Below, in pieces: positions 32,245 to 45,575 of a stretch of 64,000 nt of DNA. The position numbers were made by a program, and so were the translations under genes. Source of the stretch: Marsupella aquatica (Eukaryota; Marchantiophyta). The DNA lies in NCBI GenBank assembly GCA_973895155.1, contig OZ316892.1, positions 12,896,001-12,960,000 on the forward strand, written 5' to 3'. How positions within the stretch are numbered: the stretch's first letter is position 1; the number at the start of each line of letters is the position of its first letter. The notes under the pieces are model-generated. The model was not told the DNA's origin. It searched no databases and saw only the letters and a program-made list of their open reading frames with translations.

Positions 32245-35200
32245 ATGTCTTCTGTAGCTATGCCGGGCGCGATTTTCCAACCTTCGACGAGCCTGGCCGT
32301 GGTGCAGCAGCGGCGAGGGCAATGCGCGACTCAGAAGCTGAAATTGACAGGCTTCTTCTCCTCGCCTCTCTGCGCTAGGTCGTCCTCCAAAAATGTGCAC
32401 GGAAAGCTGACCATACTCGCGCGCGGGCACACAACGGCAGCAAGGTCGGTCGCTCCGATCGCTTCTAGTGCTGTCTCCACTGTCGGGCACGATGTCAAGA
32501 ATGTGACGACCGGTTTCCGAATTTCTGAGACGTTTGCGGAGCTCAGAAAGAAAAATCAGGTTCGTTTTGGCGGGTGACGGGAATTTTGTCCATGTCGTTG
32601 AGCTTTTGGATCCCACACATGGCTTCAGCTGTCGATCCTGGAGGATTTGAAAGTTTGGCTGTTATGCACGCATTCCCTGAATGTCGATTCTTCTCCCAGC
32701 CGCTGCTTCTGTGTTTGAACCACTGGCGGACAATTGGAATTGATGGCATTATGGCGAAAAAGCAATCTTAGGATGTTGGTAAATTGACGTTCGATTCTAA
32801 TTCTAGAAATTACGCTTGAATCACCGGAGAAGTTGAGACCCCCGCCATGTTTTACCTCGAGGCTCTGGATGCGTAGAGATCGCGTGGGGTCTGCATGTCA
32901 AAGTGTTACTTTACCAATTTCTGTGGGATTCTTTTTGCTGCGATTTCCATTGCCGTGTCTCTTGCAGTCCGTTTTCTCGTGTCTCCGCTTCTCGCACCGA
33001 CATGAGAACCATTACTGATGCTTGGGCCCGCTAAATTGATGTGTTACTGAAGGATGATAGGCGAATTGTTTTCTCATGTATCGTTACTATCCCTGCTTTT
33101 GGCCCTGTCCTTAATTATGCGCTTGGATTACAGAGCGACTCATTGCAATTGGCTCAGGGTTTAGGGTTTACGGTAAATCCTAAACCCTGCAAGCTTCGGG
33201 AGGGACACGTTGGCAGGTGATCGTGTGTGAATGCATGTTTGTTATGGTCAGGGGTTGTCGGGATGGCTTCAATTTCTTTCGTCGCTGTCTCATAAATCTT
33301 TTGTCGCTCAATCTACCTGCAGGTTGCGTTTATACCGTACTTGACCGCTGGGGACCCTAACATAGAGACGACAGTGGCAGCGGCGAAGCTGCTTGAAAAG
33401 TGCGGGGCAAATATTATTGAGCTTGGAGTTCCCTACTCGGATCCTCTTGCTGATGGCCCCGTCATCCAGGCATGCAAAACCGAACTTTTCGATCTCAATG
33501 TTTAAAGCTCCGGGTTGTTGTTGCCAACAGATTCCGTGTATTCTCATTGACAACCAATGTGAAGTAATTTTTAATTCACAAGGGTTCGTTAATTCTTCTT
33601 CTCGTTCCGGGTGATGTGTCTCATAATCGGAAAACGTCGTACAGGCTGCGGCGACCAGAGCGATCAGTGGAGGCACCACCCTGGACTCTGTACTCACTTT
33701 GATGCGCGAGGTACAGAGATACTTCATTCGCAATTACTACAATATTACTTGGTTTCATTGAGGTACCCCAGTTGAAGCCTAGATGTGGTGTACATGCATA
33801 ACGATCATGGCTGTTAGTGAGGAGAGACGTCATGGTCAGCGTCACAAACTCTAAGAGACCCTGTTGTGGATGGCATGGGGGACATTTCTGAGGTTCTGCG
33901 TTAGGACAAGCAGTAACTGGTTGTAATCAACTGCGTACATTTCCGTGGTTTTCTTCTTCGTTTTCCAGTATGGTGCTGTGATAGAGAGTACCGATCGTTT
34001 GTTTCCTTCGTCTGTGGCAGGGCTTGTCTGATATTAAGGTGCCAATTGTGATCTTCCTGTACTACAATCCCCTGTTGAAGCGTGGTGTGCGGAAGTTTTT
34101 GGAGGAGGCAAAGGCAGCAGGAGCTTCAGGTATTAACGTGTACCACATAGTGGATAGATACCATCACCAGTCCTGTTTTAGTTTCCGTGTTATTGGCGAT
34201 GGTCAATAGAAGAATATCGCTCTGCTGTGTTCTGTTCATCTGGCCTAGGGAATATTATTGGATTCATCCTATGAACATAATTATGCTACCATGACCCTCG
34301 TGGAACTTTGCGGACTGGAATGGTTTTATGTGTGGTCTCCGTCTACTCCGAGCCTGTCGAATGAGAGTCTTAATTCTCTTGTTTGCTTGGGGAGGTTTTC
34401 CACCCGCATTGATTTTGCACATCGCAAAATGCAGCCCGTATTGCTCCTCTCTACCCTTGAGCTCTCGAACATAACTGTTATATAACCATCAATTTGTAGA
34501 TCTTTCCTGCGTAGTTCTCCGATTGTTTTGAGATATTGTAATTGATTGGCATAACTAAATGTAAGCCATGGGAAGTATGCTGTCGTTCTCTTCTCACCGA
34601 CCTACTAGTATCTATCTGTGTCTGCAGGCTTGGTTGTTCCTGATCTTCCACTTGAAGAGACAAGAAACTTGCGAAAACTCACTTCTGCGGCCGGTCTGGA
34701 GTTGGTAGGTCAGAAGCCACCAGTCAGTTTACTTGTTTTTTGCCTTGCATTATGTACTCTTCAAAATGCCTCCCCCCCCCTCCACTCTTCCCTCTCCCCT
34801 CCCTTCCGGAAAAGGAAACCAAAAAGAGGAAAAGCGAGAGGAAAAGAACTTAGACCCTACAACACACAAAAAGCCTGAATCTTCTGATCAAGAGTTGTAT
34901 ATTGCATATGTTGTCAGGTTTTGCTAACAACACCAACTACACCCACAGTTCGAATGGAAGCTATTGTGGACGCTTCTCAAGGTTTCGTTTATCTGGTGAG
35001 CAAAATAAACTTTTGTCATGCATCTGACCTCAGGACCGGCAGACAGTCTAAATAAATAGGTTTTGTTGTTTAGTTGATTCTTTAGTTGGCCTATTCAGTC
35101 TTCCCTATCGCACTTCATGTCCGTTACAAATGATATTGCTGAAAATTTTATCGAAGATATTGAAGCAATTCCTGGCCGGATGAATATGCGTCGCTGTTTC

Positions 35201-35851
35201 CGAAGCTATAATTAATAGCAAGCCTTGCGTTGAATCTGTCATCACTGCGTGCGTTCAGTTTATGCCTTGTTGTTTTTTCCCTTGCAGGTAAGTCTGACTG
35301 GAGTGACCGGGGCACGTGCCTCAATCGATGCTCGGGTTGAGGGTCTTGTAAAGGATATCAAGAAGGTTCGCAGTTCTTATGGACCCTTCTTTTCACAAGT
35401 TAAGTTTTAAACGAAGCAGACATTGAAAATGCTTCCGATTATAACCGAAGGTCTGTTGGTGTAATGTAGGCATCTGACAAACCTGTTGCAGTTGGCTTTG
35501 GAGTATCAACACCGGAACAGGCTGCTAAGGTACAGTACTACATTTTTCAGCGAAGCACTTCCTAGAATTTCACTTCCGTTATGGTCACTTTGTGCCAATT
35601 ATTGTGCTTTCTTCCCCTCTGCTGATACAACTGTAGGCATGTTATAGTTCTTGCTAAATAATTCTGTCGAATGTCGTGCATGGCAGCTAGTGGAATGGGG
35701 TGCAGACGGAGTGATAATTGGCAGTAAAGTAGTCAAACTTCTTGGTGAGAGTGGATCGCCAGAGGCGGGGCTAAAAGCTGTTGAGGACTTTGCGGTTGTA
35801 GTTCGGGCTGCTCTCGCACGAGATAATCCTCTTGTGTCCCCTCTCGATTGA
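32245..35851 (+). CDS. TSA1: tryptophan synthase alpha chain, chloroplastic
   Basis: Cleaves indole-3-glycerol phosphate to indole and glyceraldehyde 3-phosphate and passes indole to the beta subunit. Nine exons: 32245-32559, 33323-33469, 33645-33710, 34021-34129, 34628-34704, 34918-34995, 35288-35365, 35470-35529 and 35687-35851, giving 364 residues. The first 75 or so form a serine- and arginine-rich plastid transit peptide. The catalytic acids are present: E138 in ELGVPYSDP and D149 in LADGP. Other family blocks are [60 protein letters not shown] and [11 protein letters not shown]. Intron 2 starts with GC rather than GT. A plant indole-3-glycerol phosphate lyase (BX1/IGL type) is the same fold; calling it TSA rests on it being the only copy seen here. 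Confidence 0.93.
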
Positions 35852-38343
35852 TCCTGTGGGCAGCGAGAGAATCTCCAAGTTCATATACAATGAGTCTGCC
35901 GAAGGGTCTGTTTATCTCAGATTCGAAAGTAGTATTTTGAAACCGTGAGGTCTGCAAATTATGGAATAAGTCAGGTATTACTGGCTTCCATTTCACTCAC
36001 AACAAGATGGGCGATTGGTCTACGTCAGAACTGACTTGGCACGAGAAATAGATTTTTGTACTTTCTTCGCTCGAGATGAGGTCGATTTTTGGACCCCTTT
36101 CCAGATACCAGATGGAGTGTCACGGAGAGGGTGAGGTAATTTTTGAATGGACATCACTGCAGTGACCGTCCGTCCTCAGTTTTGATTGTGATGATCAATT
36201 CAATTTGTCAAATAAAATGGCTCTGAGGTGCTTCCAGTATATCACATTTGAGAATGTGCGGCAAACCCTGTCGATTGGTTTCGGCTATTCGGCTGTGGTC
36301 CCCCTGTTCACGTGGGCTGCCCGGGTGTTGCTGTGTTGATGTTTAAAACGAAACGCTCATTCGAGGCAAAATTCCTGTGTCGATGTCCTGGATTGTAATC
36401 AATTTAGCTTACGGAGGAAGCAGCGGTAAACACCTGATCCACCCGTTGTCGAGTAGCGACCAATTCCGTGGCATTTTGCACCTCTGAGCCCGACGAGAAA
36501 AGTCCTGATCTCTTACCCGGAAAGAAAAGTTTGGAACACATGACTTGACCCTTGCATACAGCTGTATGAAGTTCACTTGATCTTTCGGGATAAACTCCCA
36601 TGTGTTTGAGGAGTTTGGTATATGAGAGCTATACTAAGATTTTGGATGGCATTTTCCCTGCTCTCTTCAATATTGTCTTTGTTCTTCCTCGCTGATTAAA
36701 ATTATTACATAATAATAGAACTGAAACTATCATAAGATATTCTGGAGCAGAGTCAAGGGCTGTCTCTAACCAAATCAACCTGAGGCTGGTCTTAAGAAAT
36801 CGAGGAAGAAGAGCAAAATGACAAGAATGATTTGGGAGGAGACTTTCGATAGTACCATAGATTGCGTAGCTCGGGAGTTAGTGTTGTTCAGAGTACAGAA
36901 GCAATAAATAGCTATCAAAGATAGCTTGTAACATAACTAACTCTTCCGCAATACAATCTATGGTTCACACGCTCCATAGTTCACCAGCAATGCAAAAGCT
37001 CTCCCGGAAAAAAACCATTGATTACTCCCACAGTTCGGGTGGTGCCGGACGTTTGCATCCCTGGTAGAGCACTGTTCAGTTTATACTACAGCACGTAATC
37101 AATGAATACATGTAAGTAGATTTTTAGATCGAGGCTGGTATTCATGGTTCTCCCAGTTCTTGTCTTCGAAGCTTCAAGGGCGGTGACCCTCACCCCTACT
37201 GAGACCGAGAGTTTGACAGGATTTTCCTCAGATTCCAAACTAATTGACCTGCCGAATGCGGTAGAATCATGACAAACTGAGATAATGGAAATCCAGAATG
37301 TCTCCAGTGAGCACCAATCGTTACATGTACGTCAGTGAGTGGAGTTTATCATGAGGAGCCCGGGAAAGTGTCCAGCCTGCATGTATTTGGGATGTTGTTG
37401 GCCGTACCTGAGCTATTCCGCCATGTAAATCTGAATTGGAGACTGGAAGGTGCTCTTCGCAGTGCACATGATAGAATACTAATAGGAAATCATATACATG
37501 GATCCGTGATTCAACATAGTTTATAGTGCATGCGGGTGTCTTGTTCTGATGGAGATGTCGACCACCCTGGCCATTGCGAGCTGTCGTGGGTCATCCGCCT
37601 CAGGTCATGCTCGGTCTTCAGAAATTACAATGAGTTCGCTAAGCTCTGAGCGAGAGGATCGTTGGTACGTAACATAGCTTGAGAAGGATAGGATGTACAA
37701 CTGGTCGGCCACTGGCAAAGTCTTTCAGTATATTTTTTGGGACTGTTAAATCCACCCCGTACATTCATTAAGTCCACCCCAATTTTATTATTTCCAGTCC
37801 AGCTCACCTATCTAATTCACACCCTTCCTACTTCTGGAAGTTTTGGGGGCACTTTACAATAACCAGCAGACACGTCTGATACCATTTTCCCATACCAATT
37901 CACCTGGAAGCCAAAACATCAGAAAGAATCAATGGTAAGGAGAGACTAAAATCAATGTAAGAAGATCAACGATCATAAAGTGTAAGCTAAAAACTGGTTC
38001 GTCCTCTTGATCAGAATTTTTTATCGGGAATTTTCCACTACAAAATAGATGAGAGTACATGACACACACTTGGGGATTTCATTTCGATAGAATTTGCACA
38101 ACAAGTAAGTGTACAACAAATAATATGCTCACATTATTAGTTCTTAAGGAAAACTAAGCTTTTTAATCCAATCTTGAGTCTTGCAAGAACATTAGGGTCC
38201 TTTAATTTCAATCATATTTTTGAAACATTCCACTAATATTCTAACTTTATAAGGATGATTTTTTTATAAAAAATCTTACACTTTAGGGGGTCTAAGGCTT
38301 AAGAACTTTGCAGGTGACAGGGTGCCTCTATATATTGAGACCT
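35852..38343. other. tryptophan synthase 3' region and intergenic DNA
   Basis: No supported gene. GGGACTGTTAAATCCACCCC at 37739-37758 matches one end of the inverted-repeat element at 62839-62937, followed by further CCACCCC words, so a decayed member of that family probably lies at about 37739-37860. The rest is AT-rich. Confidence 0.45.
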
Positions 38344-38348
38344 GAGGA

Positions 38349-38704
38349 TGTTAGGAAAGATCGCACAGCACAACGTCACTGAGAACTAGCTTAAACAAAT
38401 CAACACCGACACTTAGATACATGATTCACCCCATTTGGGCTACGTCCACGGCCGAGAGAAGAATCCTTATGCACAAACCAGCATATCTGCCATAGCCTGG
38501 CAAGCTCACAAGCTGTTCTATGACATTCCTCTTCTCTCTCTCCAAATCTCAACTCCTAAAACTGATATCTAAAGTATGAGCACAATGAAGTGCTCTCACA
38601 AGGGTATACCCCCTCTCCACTAGTCTAACCCAGCAACCCTTAACCATAGTTAGTCTGCGCCCTAGTTAACCTAATCAGGCACTAGATCGAGTTAAGTACC
38701 AACA
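38349..38704 (-). mobile_element. solo LTR with perfect target-site duplication
   Basis: On the minus strand it begins TGTTGGTACTTAACTCG and ends CTTTCCTAACA. It is bracketed by GAGGA at 38344-38348 and GAGGA at 38705-38709. At 356 bp, it shares some words with the copia LTRs (GGCTACGTCCACGG, GATACATGATTCACC in plus-strand reading), so it belongs to a related family. No internal region is attached. Confidence 0.85.
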
Positions 38705-38709
38705 GAGGA

Positions 38710-40061
38710 ACACAAGCACAAGCAAACAAAGAGCCAGGGACCCAGTTCAGTCCAAATAAGGTAATAAACTTTCAAACCAAGTGGCATCCTCACATTTGTA
38801 ATGTGGACTTAATTTGGCCAAAGACAATAATTCTACAATGGAGATTCATTTGAGAGATGCAAGGAAAAATTGCAAACTTACTACTGCCTCAGCTTGTTTT
38901 GTGAAGTGCCCCTTGCATCAACAAATTTCTATTTTTGATTTCTCCTTAGTTTTATATAGTTAGTGGATATATTACAAGTGGCTTGTAGAGATCTTTCCAA
39001 GAGTGGAGCAAATAGTCTTTACAAGGTCAGGGTAAACTAGTTTCTAAGCAAATGGTTCTCTTGTGATTATGAGTACTTCCAGATAATTACATTTACGTAG
39101 CAAAGTAATTATTCCCAGGATTTTGAGTCATTAAAATAAATCTACTAAGATGCTGATTTGAGCCCCTCCGCCAAGGTTTTTGTATCACCTAGTTAATATA
39201 CACTATTTCATCAAAGATAGTCTAAAGAGTTTGTAGCCAATAGACTCTGTAGCCTAGTAGTATCAATAGGGCTGGTAGCCTAGGTTTGTATATGATTCTG
39301 CTATACATTTATTAACTACTATCCCAATAACCGTGATATATATGCACATTATTGTTGATAGTAAGTGATGCTGATATATATGCACATTATTGTTGATAGT
39401 AAGTGATGCTGGATGGAAATATTACTGAGCATGTGAGAGGGCCAAGCAGTTGGCTGATGTGGGGATATTGTCATAATCAAATGGCAAGGGAGGCTTCCTG
39501 CCAGAAAGACATTTTGTAAACAAATCATCTAAAAGAAAAAGTAGTACTTTATATTATAGTGCTTATACTACTTCCCTAGCATGCCAATAGACCTTGTAGT
39601 ATATTAATGGTAGCAATTCCCAATATCACACATGAGGTCCCAAATTCAAATCTCAACGGGAGTGCAACAAACCCATAAAAGCATAAACAATGATTAATAT
39701 GGTATTCTATAAAGCTAACAGGTGCAAAACATAGAACCTAAGTCAAAACATACAAAGGATGCACCCCTACAAAGGTCAATAATAGATAACCTCTACAAAA
39801 GACAATAAGAGATAAAATTTCAAGGAAATATAATAAGACAAAAGTGAGTACCTTAATTATTAGTAGGTTGATCCCTGGCTCACTCATCTTCGGGTCCCTC
39901 CACGTACAGGCTGACCCTGCTGACTTTGAGTTTCTAAAACAACTCAACATTGTATAGATGCACATGAGCTTATTGGAAGTAACATGAAATGTGATCCATG
40001 GGTTACAAACTTTGGTTCATCAGTTTCCTGGCATCTAGTTTTGTGCTTGAGTGTTTTGCCC
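38710..40061. other. intergenic DNA
   Basis: AT-rich, without a supported gene. It contains an exact 38-bp tandem duplication at 39334-39409. Confidence 0.45.
39334..39409. repeat. exact 38-bp tandem duplication
   Basis: TGATATATATGCACATTATT...GTAAGTGATGC occurs at 39334-39371 and 39372-39409 without a mismatch. Confidence 0.9.
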
Positions 40062-40290
40062 AAATAGCTTTTAGGTAAGTTGTCACTAAAGATGTTCTAA
40101 TTAACAATATTGCCCCAAATTATTTTGGTATTTACAAAAGTAACATGGTTTTGTATATGGAGGACAAGTTCACCAAGGTAAGGAGGGGGAACTCTATATG
40201 AAAAAGGTGGCATATCTATAAATGCAAATAAATTAATGACACTAGTGTCAATTAGAACATCTTTAGCTACAAAGTACCCAAATTTCTATG
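40062..40290. repeat. candidate foldback or inverted-repeat element
   Basis: The left part TCACTAAAGATGTTCTAATTA (one base short of its inverted partner) recurs inverted as TCAATTAGAACATCTTTAGCTAC at about 40248-40272. The interior is AT-rich and non-coding. A related left half sits at 18795-18905. Flanking TATTGG...ACATG/ACAGG words at 39973 and 40302 are also duplicated. No target duplication was found. Confidence 0.45.
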
Positions 40291-41552
40291 CACACAAACT
40301 TATTGGTTGTTACAGGGAATGTGATCCATAGGAAACTTGTTTAGAGACTTTGGTACATCAGCTTTCCTGGCATTGTATTTTCAGCTTAAAGCATCACTGT
40401 CCATGAAAAACCTGGATCCACCAGGTTTCACCATTTTTACACTTTTTTCTAAAATTGGGAAGCAAAATTCTCAGAAAAATGTGAAAAGTTACGTGAGAAT
40501 TATTGAACGCTTCTCCTTTTATATGGACACTGGTGGTTTAAACTGTTTGCCCAAATTTTCTCCATGCAATGTTTCTTCACCCAAAACATGGTGTGCATAG
40601 AGACGAAACTGAGCTCCCTGAATTGTCGTGAAAGTGGGTGGGTGATGCTTGTGACGCAGCCGCTCGTGATCACGTCTAGCTGCATGCGATTTCGGGTTGA
40701 ATGATGTCGACCTTATATTCTGGGATAGTAAACGATGATCCCAATGAATGTCACGCAGCAGACAACGATGGTCTATTACTGTGATGGTCTAGACGCAGTG
40801 GAGCACCAGCAGAAATCTGAGCGCGGGCGCATCACCTGAGTGGAAGCTACAGTAATTAGCCTGACGTCTAGTTTCGTCGAGGCACAGAATGCGAAACTAT
40901 ATGGACTGGCGTTGGTGCTCTCGTTGTTTTGTTGGTGCAGGAGCTTCACCTCTCGTTGTGCTCTCTCTTTCTCGCCCTCAGTCTTTGGGAGCGCTCGTTT
41001 GCGTCGTCAATTCGTTCGCAACGACAGTCGTAGGTAGGTTGAAGCAGTTTTGTTAAATACTCCTCGCAGAAATCTTCTAACTAACTCTGTTACCATGCTA
41101 TCTGTCTGGTTCAATTCGTTGGCAACTTGGTCGAAGCATCTTCTCAAGCTCCCTGAAAGAAATCTTAGAGCTACTCACACTCATTCCCGCTTTTGTTCGC
41201 TGCTATAGTTGGTTTAGGCATTTTGTCGAAGCTCGGCGCAGAATCTTAGCTTTACAAACACTGTTCTGTGCATGGGTTTTCTGAGCATTCGGTGATGTTT
41301 GAATTTTACGTACTAAATTTTTGTAATGATGGCTTCTGCAGTTCACTTGAACGTCTTTGCGGCGATCGATTTGGACTCCCGGTTATCATGGTCTAACGAG
41401 CAACTGAAAAAAAAAAGGAATCTCGCACGGTTTCTTACCCTGTCCCGTGTGATTTCTCAAGGCCCCTGCGGACGAATGGATGACATTTGTTAGGGAGAGG
41501 TCTCACTTCACTTGGGAATGCTGAGGCTGACATTGGCAGCATCCTGTGGTAA
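40291..41552 (+). promoter_or_regulatory. upstream region of the KNOX gene
   Basis: GC content rises after about 40600. The leader probably begins between 40800 and 41200 and may contain a leader intron. Short ATGs precede the start (for example 41338). No clear core promoter was chosen. Confidence 0.3.
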
Positions 41553-44500
41553 ATGCAGACGCTGGATCCAACCACGAAAACGAGAGTTTCTGTGACTCAG
41601 GCACTGTGCATGGAACTGTTCTCGGATCCAATGACATGGCGAGATTCAGAGGTCATGTTCGCTGGGATGCCGCAGTACCCGTTGAGCGCAGCCGACCCTA
41701 CGAAGCCGTCAGTTCAAGAGACTGACTTAATCGTTCTCGGTGGTTGTAATCTGAACACTCCTCAATTCGAAACTGGCCTCAAAGATTGCGACCGACTGTC
41801 AACGAGTAGTATGAAGTCATCCATGTTGACGATATACAATATTGAGAGTGACGGAAGTCGACTTATGGGCGTTGGTCGCACATCTCCGTGCCCGACCACT
41901 AACACGCTGAGTTTCAACCGTCAACAACGCGAGCATGTTCATCACGATGAACTATTCCATGATTACCAAGTTTCTTCGCACGTGATCAACGCTCAGGAAG
42001 ATGTACCGACTTTCGTTTCCTCGCCACTAGGCGGTAGCAATCATATTATTGCGTCTGGATTTCAGATTCCGGACGAGGTCGAGGATCTGCATCAACCATG
42101 TGGAGCATTACCCCACTACGGTCATACGTTTGAGGGATCATATGCAATCGAGATCGGGTCAAGCTTCGGCTCGACGGATATGTCACTCAGCGCAGATGAA
42201 TCCTCAGCCAAAACAGCAATCAAGATGCATGCACTGTATCCGTATCTCGTTTCAGCTCACATCAATTGTTGTCAGGTACGTTTAGTCCTTAGATCTGCTT
42301 TCAGCACGTTCGGTAGCTGACATATATATAACGTTCTGTGGTCACGTTCAATTCTTGAAGAAACAAACAGACATGCTCTTGTAGACATTGGTGCATTTTC
42401 CGTTTCTACGAACCCAAGTTTGAATTTCTGGCTTGTGTCAATCAGTGGAGGATAAGCAATATTTAGATTTTACGGGACAGAAACTGTCGACAAAACAGCA
42501 GTCAGATTGTATACACATCGCGGCATATATCACCTGTTATGCTGGAGTGCAGAATATGAGTTATTACTGCGTTCAACTGATTGGCGAAAAGCGCAATCAA
42601 CAAAAGAATATTATGACAATTGCAGAAAAATGTCAATGAAAAACAACTCATCGGCGAGATAGAATCTTGGGCTCGGACGTTTCGAAGTTTGGTGCAATGA
42701 TACTCTACAATGCAACTATAGATACCTTCTTGCAAACCTGGGACAAGATTATGATCTCCTCTGTATAAATAAGTACAGAATCCCCGAATCCGAATGACGA
42801 AATGCTGAATTCTATACAATCAGAAACCATATTGCATGTGATTGAGAAGTTAACATGATGAAGATAAATGTTGTATGAGAGTTATACAGGTAGGAGCGCA
42901 GCCGGCAGATCTCAAGATTTTGGAGGAGGCGCGCTCTAGGCATCAGCATCTTCAATCACGAAACAAATCTAGATCCTCGCCTTTTACCAAACCTGAGTTG
43001 GACAGCATCATGGTAAATCTGCCCTTCACTTCAAATCTTCGTGGCATTCTGGTGAGCAAGATCGATGTTCATACTGAAGGTTTGTCCACAATATATAACA
43101 ACTCGGTCTGGGAAGTCTTACTACAGGCATGGTACCTCGGAATGCTTCTTGATATCAAAGAGAAGGTGCAAGAACCATTCTTCACCGAGATGAAGTGGTG
43201 CGACGGAGTCCTTGAGAAGCTAAAGCTGTTGGGTCCATCCACCAGTCCAAGTCCAATCACAGGTATGATATAGTAGACAATAAATGCACGAATCGTCTAG
43301 CTCCAAAATTCCCACGTTAGAAGTTTTTATGTCGTTCATGAAAATGTACCTCCAAAATAGTATTTTATCTCTTACCACTACCATCTATCCTCTTAGTCTC
43401 TAAGCAGAGCCTAATTCACTAGTAGCCCTGATTGCTCGAGTTTTTGCTCATAACTGGATGGTGAGCATTATTGTGGTTGTTTCCAGTTCCACCTCCAACG
43501 CTTCTGTGCCCCAGATCAGTCATAGAGGGTTCACTGTAGACCATATATAATCCCTTATCCTAGTTTTTGACCGCGCTTCATTAGATAGAGCTTCACTCTA
43601 GATCGTAGGCTCTTGTCTTAACATTTGATCACACTTGTTACTAAGTATAGATAGATTTGAAGGGCAGAACCAAATCCAGGGGGTGAGTGCATCTACAGAG
43701 GACACTCGATCTGATCTTGGCGGCACTTTTTGTGCTTACCTTTATTTACGTCAGAAAGGAAGGGCAGTCCTTGTCAATCTAATAAGTAGTATGAGATGGA
43801 TGGGATAGTCATCCCAAACCTTCTGCTCCCGTACTATTACTTCTAAGCTCACATGAGATCTATGAAAATTAATATGCATTTTAGCAACTAAGATGATATA
43901 GACCTGGCATAACAGGTTTGAGCTCCATACAATGGGGTTTCGGGATCCCATCCGAGAACATATATAGAGTAACTTGATAATAGGTGAATCCAAAAGTGAA
44001 AAGAATCTATAAATCAAACGAAGTGAGTGATTCACATAGCAAGGCGAAAATACTTAGTAAGATTGACAGAACAGAAGAAAACCAGATCGTGTTTTTTGAA
44101 AGGTAAGTTGGGTAACAATAGCCGTACTTCTCTTTTGAACTCAAAATTTCATATCGATCAAGAATGGTAAGGCCTCATCCACCTCAATCTGTGGATCATG
44201 ACTGTGTTCACTAATCTTTGATTTGAGTCCCACGAAATTTGACCAAGTTTGTTCACACATTCTTCGCATCCATTCATTCAACAACTTATGCCTGGTGAAC
44301 TCAATCAATCCAAACGATGGTCTTGGCATCCATCGACAAGCAATATGGGAGGAATATAAACACACTAAGAGGAAGGTTGGGCGTTTGACTAATTTCTGGA
44401 GAATCTAGTCCAGTTGAGTAGAAAGACGTCGTGAAAGAGTAAGATTTGGAACTTTCAGACGTCGGTGAGGTACTGAAGTGGAACTGTCGTTTCTTTTTTT

Positions 44501-45575
44501 CGCAGGCTTGGGTGGAGAAGGGCCACCTCATGCCGGTGGGAGGGAAGGACCCGCTTTGAAAACAGCGGAGACAAGGCACCAAGGTCACGAGCCCTCCTAT
44601 GAGAAGCGAAATGACGCAATAGTGGAGCAATGGAAACAAGACAAGATTGTGAAGCAGTGGCTAAGGTCAAAGCATGACCGCTCTGAGATATGTAACTTGA
44701 GAGGGCAGTGTAAAAAGAAACGCAGACAAGGGAAGCATCCAGAAACCGCTCGAGAACGCCTGGTTGAGTGGTTTAACGACCATGGGGATTGGCCTTACCC
44801 TTCGGTATGTACCTCGGTCTCGCAAGTCCTTCTCTGAACATTTTCAATAGAAGACTCTAGTATGAAGACGGAACGAGAACATTAAGAGGGCAATTCCAGA
44901 CTCAATAAATTAGAGCAAGTACTCGAGCATATCCCTCAGCACTTCTCAGTACTATGTACGTGGCACTTGTTTCAATAGTAAAGGTTCTTCCAAGGAAGAG
45001 ACACATGAATGGAAATTGATCTTGACGAAATTTTGCGCGGTAGAAAACTTTCATACTTAACGTTAGTATATAGAGATTGGTCATTAACTTCGTCATGAAT
45101 AGATATTCGAGAATTGAATCTATATATAGATGAGGGGTTGTTGGTGAAGAACAGTTCATACTTCTGTTCACAATTATCGCAAAGTTATGCAAAGTGGACC
45201 CTTAACGTTAAGAACGTTACGTATGAAATTCCTTATTAAAGTCGTTCATTAGCTGAAAATGGACACAAGCTTGCAGAGACTTCACGTATGAAATAACGGG
45301 TTTTAATGTCCTACCAGGAGGAGGAGAAGCTAAAGTTGGCAAAGCAAACCAACCTGGAGACTCGCCAAATTAACAATTGGTTCATAAACCAGAGGAAACG
45401 GCACTGGGATAGTTCCACAAAGGAAGAGATGATTCACCACGGTCAGCAGGACCTTGAATCTCGTGGACCAATTTCGGATCTAGAAACACTCGTCAACGAC
45501 AGGGTTTATGTCCCCATGGATGTGTTCAACCCCTCTCACAATTCTAGCTGCTCTTGGTCCACTAGGCTTACTTAA
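41553..45575 (+). CDS. KNOX-family TALE homeobox transcription factor
   Basis: Nuclear DNA-binding regulator; moss class I KNOX genes act in sporophyte growth. Five exons: 41553-42275, 42890-43012, 43127-43262, 44506-44804 and 45318-45575, giving 512 residues. KNOX1 spans about 222-262 ([31 protein letters not shown]). KNOX2 is about 276-318 ([26 protein letters not shown]). A weak ELK-like stretch leads into a TALE homeodomain at about 396-458 with the PYP loop (GDWPYPS) and recognition helix [14 protein letters not shown]. Exons 4/5 join at the conserved PYPS|E intron. The ending RKRHW points to class I, but the ELK region ([19 protein letters not shown]) is unusually divergent. Exon 1 is long and mostly without known domains. 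Intron 2 is 114 nt and open in frame. Confidence 0.88.
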
